Positions 44,718 to 53,149 of a DNA stretch of 64,000 nucleotides are shown piece after piece (position 1 is the first letter of the stretch; every line of letters starts with the position of its first letter). Where the stretch lies: contig OZ250151.1 in assembly GCA_965237725.1 (NCBI GenBank), positions 2,046,001-2,110,000 of the forward strand, in the 5' to 3' direction. The stretch comes from G965237725 sp965237725 (GTDB lineage: Bacteria > Pseudomonadota > Gammaproteobacteria > Arenicellales > Poriferihabitantaceae). The position numbers and the translations under genes are program-made. The notes beneath the pieces were generated by a model. The model was given only the letters and a program-made list of their open reading frames with translations. It had not been told where the DNA came from and did no database searches.

Positions 44718-46181
44718 CTAGAATTGAAAGTAAATGAATTTTGGATTGCTGGCATACATGGTCAGGACCGCATAAAGCATCACGCCCGCATATATTGTAC
44801 GTTCGTATACGGATTGTTGAAAACCAAATCGCTCAAGTAGATAAACACGAATGTGGATAAGCCAAACAGGTATGGTAAACCACCAGGCAACCACAACCAA
44901 TGCGGCACTCTTGGGATATGCGATCCCCTCCCCAGGCAGCGCCGAGATTCCTGACACCACATTTTGCAACACCTGCCATGCCTGGTCTCCGTCCACCGCG
45001 CGAAATAATGCCATGCTCAATATCCAGGTGACTTGTACAACTAAAAACCAGATAAATCCCGCCGCCCACGCCATCAGATGACGATGTCGCTCCTTCTCCA
45101 ACCAGGCCGAAATGCCCAAGCTACGCTCAATTGCTAATGCAAAACCAAGCAAAAGTCCCCAGATGATGAAATTGAGCCCAGCACCATGCCACAACCCACT
45201 TAACACCATAACAATCAACAAATTTCGACCCGTTATAAATCTTGAGCCCCGCCCTCCTCCAAGGGGAATATATAAGTAATCTTTAATCCATTGTGACAAA
45301 GTGATGTGCCAGCGGCGCCAAAACTCGCTAAATGTTCGGGCAAGATAAGGCGCGTTGAAATTGACCGGCAATCTAAATCCCAGTTGATAGGCTATGCCCC
45401 GGGCAATGTCCGTGTAACCCATAAAATCACACAGTATCTGGCAGGAGAAGAATATAACCAGAGACAGTGCAAGGGTGGCCGGTGCATCTGGTTGGGCAGC
45501 TGATGTCCAGAAGCGATCGACCACCTGACCCAAATGATCAGCAACAACGAGTTTTAAAAACAGCCCCCGCAGAATCAAATATGACCCTTCCAGAAATACT
45601 GGCCATCGTACACAGCGTTTTCTCGAGAGCTGATAAAAAAACTGATTCGCCCTGACGATAGGGCCGGCTACAAGCTGGGGAAAAAAGCTTACATAGAGGG
45701 CGAAGCGAGACAGGCTCTTTTCTGCGGCCTGCTGGCCACGATAAACATCGATGGTATAACTCAAAGATTGGAATGTATAAAACGAAATTCCCAGGGGAAG
45801 AACAATGTCCAGCAGTTGAAATCGGTCAGTTATCGGGGTCTCGTAACCCATCAAAGCAAATACAGATTCGGTCAGAAAATTCGCGTACTTGAAAAACCCA
45901 AGCAAACCAATGTTGACGCAGATCGCTGCTCCAAGAACCGCTCGACGACGAGCTTTAGCAAATACAATATTTCCAGACAGCACACGACCAGCGACATAAT
46001 TTGTAACTATGCATGTGAGAATGATTAATAAATACCCTGGCACATGCCATGCATAAAAAAGCAAACTGAAAAATAACAATCCAGTTAAGTAGAAATTACT
46101 TTTTTTATCTCTTCCAACGGTAAATCTGAACAGCAAAACCAGAATATAAAAAATCAGAAAAGAAACAGAAATAAAACTCAA
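44718..46181 (-). CDS. MBOAT-family O-acyltransferase (AlgI-like)
   Basis: The 487-residue membrane protein has about 11-12 helices. The MBOAT features are F-P-Q-L-V-A-G-P-I-V-R, E-F-W-R-R-W-H-I-T-L-S-Q-W and L-S-G-L-W-H-G-A-G-L with the catalytic His. Such proteins pass acyl groups from cytoplasmic acyl-CoA across the membrane to a periplasmic partner, here the SGNH protein just downstream. Likely product: O-acetylation of the locus's glycan. Confidence 0.93.
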   Translation of the reverse strand: MSFISVSFLIFYILVLLFRFTVGRDKKSNFYLTGLLFFSLLFYAWHVPGYLLIILTCIVTNYVAGRVLSGNIVFAKARRRAVLGAAICVNIGLLGFFKYANFLTESVFALMGYETPITDRFQLLDIVLPLGISFYTFQSLSYTIDVYRGQQAAEKSLSRFALYVSFFPQLVAGPIVRANQFFYQLSRKRCVRWPVFLEGSYLILRGLFLKLVVADHLGQVVDRFWTSAAQPDAPATLALSLVIFFSCQILCDFMGYTDIARGIAYQLGFRLPVNFNAPYLARTFSEFWRRWHITLSQWIKDYLYIPLGGGRGSRFITGRNLLIVMVLSGLWHGAGLNFIIWGLLLGFALAIERSLGISAWLEKERHRHLMAWAAGFIWFLVVQVTWILSMALFRAVDGDQAWQVLQNVVSGISALPGEGIAYPKSAALVVVAWWFTIPVWLIHIRVYLLERFGFQQSVYERTIYAGVMLYAVLTMYASNPKFIYFQF

Positions 46182-46305
46182 ACCATATCCTCGTCAGAGG
46201 CTAAATAGCCAGACAGACGCCGAGGGTTCTGTATACTTCTTTAGATTACGACACGTATTCATTTACTGGTATTCAGTCTTTGTCAAGGTACATTTTGGTC
46301 ACTTT

Positions 46306-46944
46306 TCAATCTGCAGATTCTGCTTCGTGCATCAGTCGGTCGTGGAGTTCCTTGTCAGCGGCATACAGTAAATACACCCTGTCGATATTTTCCTTGGTGG
46401 TAAGATGCTCCGTGTTGGTTGTGGAGCTATTTAATTTCAGCAACTTGTTGAGGTTTATGCGTTCCATTATCGGTGCTATATCCTGATCGATGCGTTCTAG
46501 GACAATTATCTTGTCCACAATCAATTTATCACGCCAATAGCAGTACTCGGTCATCGGTCGAAAATGATCGTAGTGCGCCTTCTTGAAATAGGATCTTTCT
46601 GCAATAGTCCGCTCTGCAATATCAAGAAACTGTTGAAAACTTAAGCCGGAGAATTGGTCGTGGATATCATGGGATTGCTGCCATAAATAATCAGATACCA
46701 TTCGTTTGAAAGGATCTCGAATAATTGTAAATTTAAAGAAAGCATTCAGTGTATCGTCAGTCAGAATATTTTGGTTCTTTATTTCTGCATAAGTCAGATG
46801 CTGCAAAGTAAGCACACGATCACCGACAAGTCTTAAACCAAACAATGGATTACCGTCATGAAAGTTGTAGTAATAATCCAGGGATGTTCCTGCACATCGA
46901 GGAATATGAAAAAAGATAAATTGGTGACTATATGATACAGGCAT
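46306..46944 (-). CDS. Sulfotransferase (Sulfotransfer_2-like)
   Basis: This 212-residue protein contains F-F-H-I-P-R-C-A-G-T-S-L (5'-phosphosulfate loop, residues about 11-22) and T-I-I-R-D-P-F-K-R-M-V-S-D-Y (3'-phosphate site). These are the two PAPS-binding signatures of glycan sulfotransferases related to heparan 2-O- and chondroitin sulfotransferases. It sits between the MBOAT and GT60 genes. Confidence 0.88.
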   Translation of the reverse strand: MPVSYSHQFIFFHIPRCAGTSLDYYYNFHDGNPLFGLRLVGDRVLTLQHLTYAEIKNQNILTDDTLNAFFKFTIIRDPFKRMVSDYLWQQSHDIHDQFSGLSFQQFLDIAERTIAERSYFKKAHYDHFRPMTEYCYWRDKLIVDKIIVLERIDQDIAPIMERINLNKLLKLNSSTTNTEHLTTKENIDRVYLLYAADKELHDRLMHEAESAD

Positions 46945-47075
46945 TATTTATTCTGATTCTGTCAATGTAGCAAACTGGTATTTTGACTTCATGGAAATTC
47001 CCAGGGCCAGACCATCCCTGCTGAAAAATATACTGGTCTCCCAAAACCTCCTAATCGACACGATACGCGACTTCA

Positions 47076-48239
47076 TTAAGATGATACGTTGTCATCAAGA
47101 TCATAGGTTAACTTCCTCATATAACCACGTTCCTCAGAAAATGGCCAAAGCACATAACGGTAAGGTCGGTCCGGTAATGACGCATTGATTTCGATGCTTG
47201 ATCGACTTTTACTGAGAACCTCAGCACTTGTAATGTCATACCGATATATTTCCTGATCATCTTCATCCAGAAGCGAAAAAATCCAGTAAAGATAATCCTG
47301 ACGCGTCTCGATTTCACTGGCATTGAGCAACAATTTGCGAGAAAATTCCGTTGGCGTTTTTTTGCGATTTATCCTCTCTTGAAAATTTAGACCTGCATAT
47401 TGCTCAAACTGACTCAGGGTTCTGACTTTTCCAAAGCCATATTTTCCCAGCGTTTCGTGGCCACCGAGCAATAGCATTTGTAATCGGGCATTGGATTTAT
47501 TCTGCAATTCTTTTTGTACCGCACTGTGATCTGTCCAGTGTAGCGGCATTGGATGTTTGTAGCGATGCCAAAGAACATCTTTGTTCGGGTAGTAGAAATC
47601 GTATCCCCAGGTATAGGCCCTCGCTGCAAGACTGATCTCCTCCCCACTGAAATACATTTCAGGGTCATACTCTACTTCCCTGCAGAATTCACCCAGCGTA
47701 AAAATCATTCCCGCAGCGAGCAAAGGACTCTTGCCCGGCATACTCGTGTCCGCTGCCAATATGGTTGAATGTTTGGAGGTCAAATCCCGACGAAGTCTGA
47801 TGAGTTTCAGCATTTGTATGCCTCTGTCGGTGTGCAAACGATCCATTCCGTTAACAATTTCATAGGGGGCGGGATATGTACTCAGTATAGGTTTTTTAGA
47901 ATCCACAGAATGGAACATCTCGATGAGTATGGCGTCCCAGTGTGATGCAAATCGCATGTGGGCATCGATTTGCAATGTATACTTTTCGCCATCGTACAAT
48001 TGATTGGTTTGATGCCTTGCCCAACAGCAGCCCTTGCTGTCACTATAGTAAACTTGGTGAATTCGGAAACCGTCCCTGGGAATGTAGGAATCAAGGTCGG
48101 TGAATGTTGTTTCATCGTATTGCCAGCAAATACCAAAAGTCAATCGCTCAGGATATTTCGCCTGAGCCAAGCAGCTATTTATGGTATGTTTTAGTTCGCT
48201 ATCCCGATACGAGGCTATCTGGATGAATATCTTTTCCAT
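47076..48239 (-). CDS. GT60-type glycosyltransferase (polypeptide GlcNAc-transferase-like)
   Basis: This 387-residue GT-A protein starts with I-F-I-Q-I-A-S-Y-R-D-S-E-L, then G-C-C-W-A-R and L-Q-I-D-A-H at 89-94 (the D-x-H metal motif). This is the signature of the GlcNAc (GT60) family, whose known member in Dictyostelium attaches GlcNAc to hydroxyproline of Skp1. Y-F-S-G-E-E and W-H-R-Y follow. It closely resembles domain 2 of the 1185-residue protein at 53150. With the prolyl hydroxylase at 53150, hydroxyproline is a plausible acceptor (inference). Confidence 0.85.
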   Translation of the reverse strand: MEKIFIQIASYRDSELKHTINSCLAQAKYPERLTFGICWQYDETTFTDLDSYIPRDGFRIHQVYYSDSKGCCWARHQTNQLYDGEKYTLQIDAHMRFASHWDAILIEMFHSVDSKKPILSTYPAPYEIVNGMDRLHTDRGIQMLKLIRLRRDLTSKHSTILAADTSMPGKSPLLAAGMIFTLGEFCREVEYDPEMYFSGEEISLAARAYTWGYDFYYPNKDVLWHRYKHPMPLHWTDHSAVQKELQNKSNARLQMLLLGGHETLGKYGFGKVRTLSQFEQYAGLNFQERINRKKTPTEFSRKLLLNASEIETRQDYLYWIFSLLDEDDQEIYRYDITSAEVLSKSRSSIEINASLPDRPYRYVLWPFSEERGYMRKLTYDLDDNVSS

Positions 48240-48278
48240 GGGTGGCTGACGTCGAGGACTGCTGGTTTTGTATTTAGC

Positions 48279-50315
48279 TTACAGGAAGTGACGGTCAAAG
48301 CCGAACATCTGTTCCATATCATCTGCCTTGAAGTGATAGTGGTAGGCATTCTGGACGACCCGCTGGTCCTCTACGTCAATATCCACGTAGTTGATCATTC
48401 CAAAATTTCTCGGATTCACAAAGGTATCGTCCTTGGTTGCAGGCTGCCCGGATCGGATATGTCTGACGATATTATCTGAAGATTCTTCGCTGATATGCTC
48501 CGCGATCCACGATCCAATAGCAACGTCATCAGCATAGTTAAACTCGTTATCTTCGATGATCTGAAATTTATTCTTTACTAACTCCCTGATCAGCTCGGTG
48601 GAAAATAGCATCGATGCACCACTTACATAGGGTCGGCCAGTGATTTCACAGACGCCCACGGGTCCATGAAACACGTACTGGCCTTCCAACGACTCAACGT
48701 AGCTGGCAAGCTCAGGCTGATCGACATAGCTCGATGCGCAAACCGTGTAAATATACTGGTAGTCAAAATTTGCCGTCAAATAGTCGAACGCAATAAGGCG
48801 TTTTCTTAGCAGGCAGTCTGACTGAAGTTGAATCGCATCAGCACAACCGCAAAGTATCACATCACCATATTGACTCACTTCAAACGCGGATAGCGGCATT
48901 GTTGGTTGGCGGGTATATTTCTCTATAACAGACTGCTCCTGCTGATTTTGAATATGGGCACCATATACATAATACACATCAATATTTGGATGCTTCCTCG
49001 AAGCCCAGGTTTTTCTGATAGTGTCAATCGCTGATTCGTAAACGGGCATCAAACATCCGAGCACGACAACCGCGACGCGTTTAGTTTTCGTATCTCTCAC
49101 CGAATTTGATAATTGCTGCGCGTCTTTATTCGATTTGACTGGCATGTCATCTTTCTTATTGAATCTTTCAGAGAACCGATTATCACTGGTCTCTACTGCC
49201 AACAACGCTGAAACTGGGAAATACTGAGTCTGTTCTCCGAATTCCAGATAAAATAATTCACCGTTATCTGTACTCGATACACCATTTTTGACTAGCGCAC
49301 CTAGAAGCTGATCAATAATCGGATTATCTCTTTCACAAAATAATTCTAACGTTGGCCTGTTTTTTAGATACACCGTTAATTCAATAATCTGCCCATCGTC
49401 ACTACCCGAAACTGATTTCTCCACACTATCGTTTCGAGTTTGATTTTCCAGTGACTCCCATGCTTCTCCCAGTTTTTTTTGCGTCTCTGCCTGCTGTCGC
49501 TCTATTGCCTCATATCCGGTTCGGAGGCGACCATATGATTTGAGGATATCATCGCCAGTTTGAGACATACGATCTAAAATTGGGAAATTTGTATCTCCCG
49601 ATCCCAATGCCTCAAAAAGTGTGAGCTGCTCCGGATTGGCAAAATCAGCAACTTCAGACATGGATTCATTACTGTCAGAACATTCTGTGGAACTAATTTG
49701 ATTGAGCGTATCCTGGTTTGGAATTGCCAATTTCTTTCCGTTGACATTGCTTAGCAATTCCCACATTTTATTCACCTGCTCGGTGGGTTCGCGTAGTAGC
49801 TGATGGTGAGAAATCACCAGCCTGGGCATGCCTTCAGAATTGATTATTGCTGCGCGGGTATAATATTCCCATAACGCGAGTCCAAACGTCAGCGGAAATC
49901 GCCATTTCCCTTGTAAACGCCGCGCCACCGCCATGGGGTGATCGATATACAAAATTGCCACAGGATTTGACAAAAATTCTCTCCATTGGGGGAGCAATAT
50001 ACACATTGCCGAATCCGTAGAAACCCAGATCCCATGACGATCCAGTTTGTCAGCGAGTTGGTTTTGACTCCGTTTAAGCGGGTATGGTTGATCAGACAAA
50101 CGGGAATCCAGCTCAATGTTGCTGGTGTGGTACCAATTCGCGTGGTGGGTCTCAAGAAGGGCGCTATTCAATTGGTCCAGATAGATGAATTGATCCGAGT
50201 TGAGCGCCACAACCGTCTCCCACTGGGAAGGTGCGATAGCACAACCCAATTGTTCCAGCAACCTGACCAGGATGGGTTTTCTCGTGCAGGGTGCTGCCAG
50301 TATTAAACTCTGCAT
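48279..50315 (-). CDS. Three-part protein: sulfotransferase-like, shared domain, GT31-like glycosyltransferase
   Basis: This protein of 678 residues has three parts. Residues 1-200 resemble a sulfotransferase fold (L-Y-I-D-H-P-M-A-V-A-R-R-L at about 122-134) but the PAPS loop is poor, so activity is uncertain. Residues 260-295 are a predicted coiled coil. Residues 309-378 are the domain also found in the proteins at 53150 and 57927. From about 412 to the end is a GT-A domain similar to GT31 (beta-3-galactosyltransferase/Fringe): V-V-V-L-G-C-L, R-K-T-W-A-S-R, then Y-V-S-G-A-S and D-N-E-F-N-Y-A-D-D-V. It is divergent from the APT array across 200 bp. Confidence 0.72.
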   Translation of the reverse strand: MQSLILAAPCTRKPILVRLLEQLGCAIAPSQWETVVALNSDQFIYLDQLNSALLETHHANWYHTSNIELDSRLSDQPYPLKRSQNQLADKLDRHGIWVSTDSAMCILLPQWREFLSNPVAILYIDHPMAVARRLQGKWRFPLTFGLALWEYYTRAAIINSEGMPRLVISHHQLLREPTEQVNKMWELLSNVNGKKLAIPNQDTLNQISSTECSDSNESMSEVADFANPEQLTLFEALGSGDTNFPILDRMSQTGDDILKSYGRLRTGYEAIERQQAETQKKLGEAWESLENQTRNDSVEKSVSGSDDGQIIELTVYLKNRPTLELFCERDNPIIDQLLGALVKNGVSSTDNGELFYLEFGEQTQYFPVSALLAVETSDNRFSERFNKKDDMPVKSNKDAQQLSNSVRDTKTKRVAVVVLGCLMPVYESAIDTIRKTWASRKHPNIDVYYVYGAHIQNQQEQSVIEKYTRQPTMPLSAFEVSQYGDVILCGCADAIQLQSDCLLRKRLIAFDYLTANFDYQYIYTVCASSYVDQPELASYVESLEGQYVFHGPVGVCEITGRPYVSGASMLFSTELIRELVKNKFQIIEDNEFNYADDVAIGSWIAEHISEESSDNIVRHIRSGQPATKDDTFVNPRNFGMINYVDIDVEDQRVVQNAYHYHFKADDMEQMFGFDRHFL

Positions 50316-50515
50316 AAATCGGACTAAATAGGGTTTAGATTAATGAATGGTGCCAGACTGGATAACGAGCAAACCCGCTAACTGCTTGCTGATACCTGGT
50401 TAGAAAGTTAACCTATTTTGCATATTTTTACTATATACTTAATATTCCTGATTAATACTTAACTTCTAACATAAATTGGCGGTTTTGGACTGACAAAACT
50501 TAAGGGGCGAAACCA
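50316..50515. promoter_or_regulatory. Divergent promoter region of the APT-protein array
   Basis: This 200-bp, AT-rich segment separates the array (rightward) from the sulfotransferase/GT31 operon (leftward). A TATACT at 50434-50439 is a possible -10 for the array, but no convincing -35 lies at 17 bp. AAGGGG about 10 bases before the first ATG is the only good ribosome site in the array. Confidence 0.4.
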
Positions 50516-50851
50516 ATGAGCGACGATAAGAAACAAGATCTCGATTCATCCAAAGAATCATCAAAAGACACCCATCCAGAGCAACCCAGCAAGCGTAAAG
50601 TGGTTCGCCACTTGCTTACCGGCGGCGGCGTTATTGGCGCTAGTGCTATGGGCAGTAAATGGGATAAACCCACACTGGAATCGGTAATTTTACCCGCCCA
50701 TGGCAGAAGCAGCCCTACCCTTGCCCCTTCCCCAGCACCAACCAGTGCGCCGACCAGTGCGCCAACTAATGCACCAACTAATGCACCAACTAATGCACCG
50801 ACACAATCAATGACGGCGGCACCGATCGGATTTCCCCCAACTGGCGGCTAG
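50516..50851 (+). CDS. APT-repeat protein 1, candidate substrate of the modification system
   Basis: This 111-residue protein has three zones. Residues 1-28 are very polar (Ser/Asp/Lys-rich). Residues 29-62 hold a basic stretch, a Gly/Ala-rich weakly hydrophobic stretch (L-L-T-G-G-G-V-I-G-A-S-A) and the motif K-W-D-K-P-T-L-E-S-V-I-L-P-A-H-G. From residue 63 on it is low-complexity Ser/Pro/Ala/Thr with six A-P-T repeats. There is no normal Sec signal peptide; the basic plus Gly/Ala part is only vaguely Tat-like. The nearby prolyl hydroxylase and Hyp-type glycosyltransferases make it the likely modified protein. Confidence 0.75.
   Translation: MSDDKKQDLDSSKESSKDTHPEQPSKRKVVRHLLTGGGVIGASAMGSKWDKPTLESVILPAHGRSSPTLAPSPAPTSAPTSAPTNAPTNAPTNAPTQSMTAAPIGFPPTGG
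50741..50800 (+). repeat. 12-bp tandem repeats encoding x-Ala-Pro-Thr
   Basis: Five 12-bp units run head to tail in copy 1: two of ACCAGTGCGCC(G/A), then three of ACTAATGCACC(A/G). Each encodes Thr-x-Ala-Pro in register. Unit gain or loss would change the number of candidate modification sites without breaking the frame. Confidence 0.9.
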
Positions 50852-50890
50852 TTTTTAATTACGTATTTATTACGAATCAACCAAACAGTA

Positions 50891-51190
50891 ATGAGCGACG
50901 ATAAAAAACAAGATCTCGATTCATCCAAAGAATCATCAAAAGACACCCATCCAGAGCAACCCAGCAAGCGTAAAGTGGTTCGCCACTTGCTTACCGGGGG
51001 TGGCGTTATTGGCGCTAGTGCTGTGGGCAGTAAATGGGATAAACCCACACTGGAATCGGTAATTTTACCTGCCCATGGCAGAAGCAGCCCTACCCTTGCT
51101 CCTTCCCCGGCACCGACCAGTGCGCCGACTATGGCTCCGACAAATGCACCGACGGTAATGGCAACGCCGCCACCGACTGAACCATCGTAG
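50891..51190 (+). CDS. APT-repeat protein 2, candidate substrate
   Basis: The 99-residue paralog of copy 1 has an almost identical leader (one Met to Val change, G-A-S-A-V-G-S). The tail has four A-P-T units and then P-P-P-T-E-P-S. It lies 39 bp after copy 1 with no recognisable ribosome site, so translation may depend on the upstream copy. It would be exported or retained like copy 1. Confidence 0.72.
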   Translation: MSDDKKQDLDSSKESSKDTHPEQPSKRKVVRHLLTGGGVIGASAVGSKWDKPTLESVILPAHGRSSPTLAPSPAPTSAPTMAPTNAPTVMATPPPTEPS

Positions 51191-51250
51191 CGCCTAGTCC
51201 ATAAATATTATTTAACTGTTTATTATTCCCGGGACAATGCACCAAAGCAC

Positions 51251-51549
51251 ATGAGCGACGATAAAAAACAAGATTTCGATTCATCCAAAGAATCATCAAA
51301 AGACACCCATCCGGAGCAACCCAGCAAGCGTAAAGTGGTTCGCCATTTGCTTACCGGGGGTGGCGTTATCGGCGCCAGTGCTGTGGGCAGTAAATGGGAT
51401 AACCCACACTGGAATCGGTAATTTTACCTGCCCATGGCAGAAGCAGCCCTACCCTTGCCCCATCCCCGGCACCAACCAGTGCGCCGACTATGGCTCCGAC
51501 AAATGCACCGACGGTAATGGCAACGTCGCCACCGACTGAACCACCGTAG
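51251..51549 (+). pseudogene. APT-repeat protein 3, frameshifted copy
   Basis: The copy is intact up to G-S-K-W-D; then one A is missing at about 51401 (GATAACCC where the others read GATAAACCC). The frame as read ends at TAA 51421 after 56 residues, without the V-I-L-P-A-H-G motif and repeats. If the base is restored, it reads to TAG 51549 with four A-P-T units. It could be a real loss, a switchable frame or a sequencing error; the leader alone would still be made. Confidence 0.8.
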
Positions 51550-51609
51550 CGCCTAGTCCATAAATATTATTTAACTGTTTATTATTCCCGGGACAATGCA
51601 CCAAAGCAC

Positions 51610-51870
51610 ATGAGCGACGATAAAAAACAAGATTTCGATTCATCCAAAGAATCATCAAAAGACACCCATCCGGAGCAACCCAGCAAGCGTAAAGTGGTTC
51701 GCCATTTGCTTACCGGGGGTGGCGTTATCGGCGCCAGTGCTGTGGGCAGTAAATGGGATAAACCCACACTGGAATCGGTAATTTTACCCGCCCATGGTAG
51801 AAGCAGCCCTACCCTTGCCCCATCCCCGGCGCCAACCAGTGCACCGACTATGGCTCCGACTGCAGGGTAA
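51610..51870 (+). CDS. APT-repeat protein 4, candidate substrate (short tail)
   Basis: This copy has 86 residues, with a leader identical to copy 3 before its frameshift and full K-W-D-K-P...L-P-A-H-G. The tail is the shortest, with three A-P-T units ending in T-A-G. It is followed within about 30 bp by the O-fucosyltransferase-like gene on the same strand, so array and enzyme are probably co-expressed. Confidence 0.72.
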   Translation: MSDDKKQDFDSSKESSKDTHPEQPSKRKVVRHLLTGGGVIGASAVGSKWDKPTLESVILPAHGRSSPTLAPSPAPTSAPTMAPTAG

Positions 51871-51901
51871 TAAACCGCTTAATCCTCTAGTAAATTATTA
51901 C

Positions 51902-53137
51902 GTGCTTTGTTACTGGCGATCTGAAAAACTTCCCGTACTCCACAGCTTCTCTTCCGAAACACTCGATCAATATGTAACATTCGAGGTCGATCGAGGTGGC
52001 CTCAATAACATTCGGATGGCGTTTGAATATGTTGTTGTTATAGCAGCCGTAACCGGGCGCACATTGGTATTGCCACCATCCCAACCCTGGTATTTGCTCA
52101 ATTTCGGGCCCATACATCTAGACAAAGAGCAGGAGACTTGCGAATACAAGGACATATTTGATATCGATGCGTTGTCGCTGGCTGTTCCGACAATCACCAC
52201 CGAGGAATTTATACATCTCAAGAAAGACAGCCTGGGAATCCCTGAGCAGTTCGAGGATTGGTCTGATAAAGCTGCCGAATTAAATCCAAGTGACAAGAAA
52301 CTTCGGCGAACGTGGGAAGCGTGGTTATTCAAAAACAGCCAGGTCATCCCCTGGAACCCATATGACACTTTGATCTGCTTGCCCAGTATCAGGGAAATTG
52401 AAGATAATGATATTCTGACCGAAAAATTGGTTGATAATCGAGAGCTGGTCGAATTTACCCAATCGATGAACGAGGCGACGGTGATTCATTTTCCATCGAA
52501 CAAGGAATACCGACAGCTTGGTCAGGTCGCCGCTATGCTGACATCTACCAATCCTGAACTTGGCAGAGAAACTCGACAACTGTTAAAACATCATGTTCGT
52601 TATACGCCCCGGGTTTTCGAAATTGCAGATAAATTAATAAGGTCACTTCCGTCGATTTACCATAGTCTGCATATTCGTCGTAACGATTTTCAGTTTACAA
52701 CTTCTCGAACCAGTGCTCAGGAAACGTTACACAATATTCAAAATCTACTATCTGACGATCAGGCTCTGTATATTGCAACCGACGAAGTGGATGAAGGTTT
52801 CTTCGAGGTATTTGAGCGGAACAGGTCAATATACCGTTGGGATGATTTCTTTAGCGCACGGTGTGGCCGTACATTAAATGAAGGCGACGTCCCGTTTGAA
52901 CTGATTGGCCCCGTCGAACAGGTTATTTGTGCGGGTGCGGATCTGTTTATCGGTACTGAGTTGTCCACCTTCTCCAGCTATATTACCCGCCTTCGGGGGT
53001 ATCTGGATCGACCCGATAAAAATGCCTATTTTCATTCCGCACATAACGAAGGACCGATTCCCGTAGATGCGGCAAGCCCCGTCTATAGTGGGCGACAGTA
53101 TTTGCGCGAATTCCCATCGATGTGGGAGGACTGCTGA
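51902..53137 (+). CDS. Protein O-fucosyltransferase-like glycosyltransferase
   Basis: About 411 residues from GTG 51902; the frame is open back to ATG 51794, but that would overlap copy 4 and read its repeats out of frame, so I do not favour it. The O-FucT features are V-D-R-G-G-L-N-N-I-R-M-A-F-E-Y, L-V-L-P-P-S-Q-P-W-Y, L-H-I-R-R-N-D-F and, at the C-terminus, G-A-D-L-F-I-G-T-E-L-S-T-F-S-S. This GT-B family uses GDP-fucose on Ser/Thr of proteins in eukaryotes. Thr/Ser of the APT repeats are plausible acceptors. It ends 12 bp from the converging 1185-residue gene. Confidence 0.82.
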   Translation: MLCYWRSEKLPVLHSFSSETLDQYVTFEVDRGGLNNIRMAFEYVVVIAAVTGRTLVLPPSQPWYLLNFGPIHLDKEQETCEYKDIFDIDALSLAVPTITTEEFIHLKKDSLGIPEQFEDWSDKAAELNPSDKKLRRTWEAWLFKNSQVIPWNPYDTLICLPSIREIEDNDILTEKLVDNRELVEFTQSMNEATVIHFPSNKEYRQLGQVAAMLTSTNPELGRETRQLLKHHVRYTPRVFEIADKLIRSLPSIYHSLHIRRNDFQFTTSRTSAQETLHNIQNLLSDDQALYIATDEVDEGFFEVFERNRSIYRWDDFFSARCGRTLNEGDVPFELIGPVEQVICAGADLFIGTELSTFSSYITRLRGYLDRPDKNAYFHSAHNEGPIPVDAASPVYSGRQYLREFPSMWEDC

Positions 53138-53149
53138 GGACTGTTGGGG

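Larger units (their letters stand above)
50516..51870 (+). repeat. Four-copy tandem gene array, unit about 360 bp
   Basis: Starts of the copies are at 50516, 50891, 51251 and 51610 (steps of 375, 360 and 359 bp). The first ~190 bp of each unit are nearly identical. Copies 2 and 3 also share the 61-bp spacer that follows them, base for base, which shows recent duplication. Differences concentrate in the APT-repeat ends. Confidence 0.95.

Noticed and set aside
50741..50800. Short regular repeats considered as a CRISPR array
   Set aside because: The 12-bp units are contiguous and coding (Thr-x-Ala-Pro); there are no spacers or cas genes.
50690..51810. L-P-A-H-G in the array proteins as a sortase (LPxTG) signal
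   Set aside because: The motif is internal, the fourth residue is His, no hydrophobic and basic tail follows, and Gram-negative context makes it unlikely.
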